Of a stretch of DNA of 6,336 bases, positions 5,545 to 6,336 are shown in pieces. The notes below the pieces were generated by a model. That model did no database searches, was not told the DNA's origin, and saw nothing but the letters and a program-made list of their open reading frames with translations. The DNA is from Roseiflexaceae bacterium UBA965 (GTDB lineage: Bacteria > Chloroflexota > Chloroflexia > Chloroflexales > Roseiflexaceae), in contig DBCF01000240.1 in assembly GCA_002292925.1 (NCBI GenBank), positions 1 through 6,336 of the forward strand, read 5' to 3'. The position numbers and the translations under genes were made by a program. Position 1 is the first letter of the stretch. Every line of letters begins with the position of its first letter.

Positions 5545-6336
5545 TTATTTCAAAAATATTTCGATGACGGGGACGGCCACATCGGGGCGAATGATGGGTA
5601 CTTGGATAGCTATGGGTGTCTGGCTGGCATTGCCGGCCATCCCCGACCACGACGCTTCGCTTACTTCACCGAAGTGCACTTCGCTACCGTCGTGCAGGAA
5701 TTGAGCGTAGTCGACGTGTTCGGCCAAGCCAGGGCAGTAGATGTCACGAAACGGCCACGCAAAGATGTGCAAATAAAGCCGATTGGTGGTGGGGTTGTAG
5801 GTGTAGCGGCAATCGGTGGGGGTGACAAAGTGCTCAGGGGCTGCCACACAGCCATAAATCGATCGGCTATGCAATTGCATCCACGCACCCATCCCTTCGA
5901 GGCGCTCGATAGCTCGGGCATCAAACAAGCCGCGGGCGGTAGGACCCACGTTGAGGAGCAGATTGCCGCCTTTGCTGACACCGTCAGACAGCATGCGGAT
6001 GAGCAAATCGACACTCTTCCAGGTATGTTCGTCGCGGTAATAGCCCCACGAGCCACTAAAGGTCTGGCAGGCTTCCCACACTACCGGCTTGCCGTTGGCG
6101 TCCTTGAGTCCGCCTGCGGGCTGGAATTGCTCGGGGGTGACGAAGTCACCGACGTCGGGTAAATCGAGGCGGTTGTCGACCAAGGCGTGCGGTTGGAGTT
6201 CGTGCACGATGGCGTACAATTCCTCGGATTCCCAATCGGTGTGACCTTTGCCGTCTTCACCCGGGTACGAAAAATCGAACCAAAACAGGTCGATTTTGCC
6301 GTATTGGGTGCAGAGCTCGAGCACTTGGTCGCGCAT
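5545..6336 (-). CDS. GH29 alpha-L-fucosidase, C-terminal part (5' end beyond window)
   Basis: Retaining glycoside hydrolase that releases L-fucose from glycans. 263 residues are visible. The codon at the window edge is ATG, but it is almost certainly internal: family members usually run 400-500 residues, and the N-terminal half of the barrel (including the usual KHHDGF motif) is absent. Visible signatures: KIDLFWFDF (14-22 counting from the edge), with D21 at the nucleophile position; GDFVTPEQ (63-70); VVWEACQTFSGSWGY (85-99); SKGGNLLLNVGPTARG (121-136). About 165-263 form the C-terminal beta-sandwich (YTYNPTTNRLYLHIFAWP). I do not assign the acid/base residue, which varies in this family. 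No signal peptide can be judged. Stop TAA at 5547-5545; the next gene starts 96 bases downstream with its own promoter. A fucosidase next to sugar-nucleotide genes suggests glycan turnover, but the actual substrate is unknown. Confidence 0.92.
   Translation of the reverse strand: MRDQVLELCTQYGKIDLFWFDFSYPGEDGKGHTDWESEELYAIVHELQPHALVDNRLDLPDVGDFVTPEQFQPAGGLKDANGKPVVWEACQTFSGSWGYYRDEHTWKSVDLLIRMLSDGVSKGGNLLLNVGPTARGLFDARAIERLEGMGAWMQLHSRSIYGCVAAPEHFVTPTDCRYTYNPTTNRLYLHIFAWPFRDIYCPGLAEHVDYAQFLHDGSEVHFGEVSEASWSGMAGNASQTPIAIQVPIIRPDVAVPVIEIFLK

Noticed and set aside
6334..6336. ATG at the right edge as the true start of the fucosidase
   Set aside because: The protein would lack the N-terminal half of the GH29 catalytic barrel; the Met is most likely internal.

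Overview
The window looks like bacterial chromosome of moderately high GC. The best guess is a Chloroflexota (filamentous, Herpetosiphon/Chloroflexales-like) genome. The clue is a PknB-type membrane kinase whose outer part is a long Thr/Pro/Ala/Val stalk, a style common in that phylum. Gene types and dense packing agree, but this is inference; no rRNA or other phylogenetic marker is present. There is no tRNA, CRISPR array, insertion sequence or phage gene, and no gap between genes exceeds about 130 bases.

Layout: (1) bases 1-1539, minus strand: a Ser/Thr protein kinase with GTG start, complete kinase domain, one membrane segment and an extracellular low-complexity stalk that runs off the left edge. 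(2) 1540-1666: a divergent regulatory region in which two extended -10 elements form a 12-bp inverted repeat and point at each other. (3) 1667-4642, plus strand: a tight three-gene run of an FHA plus winged-helix DNA-binding protein, aroA (EPSP synthase) and galE (UDP-glucose 4-epimerase), with gaps of 9 and 15 bases. (4) 4637-4717: two hairpin terminators, one for each direction, interlocked with the ends of the converging genes. (5) 4693-5448, minus strand: a short left-handed beta-helix domain fused to an FdtA/WxcM-type sugar 3,4-ketoisomerase cupin, with its own promoter. (6) 5545-6336, minus strand: the C-terminal part of a GH29 alpha-L-fucosidase that runs off the right edge.

How the parts may work together: the kinase carries a PknB-like Thr-x-Thr pair in its activation loop, and the divergent gene makes a phosphothreonine-binding (FHA) transcription factor. 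The simplest model is a one-kinase/one-regulator pathway from the cell surface to DNA, comparable to mycobacterial PknH-EmbR but with the regulator domains in the opposite order. The regulator heads an apparent operon with aroA and galE, so aromatic precursor and sugar-nucleotide supply may sit under this signal. GalE, the ketoisomerase fusion and the fucosidase all touch sugar or deoxysugar metabolism, suggesting a cell-envelope polysaccharide theme on the right side.
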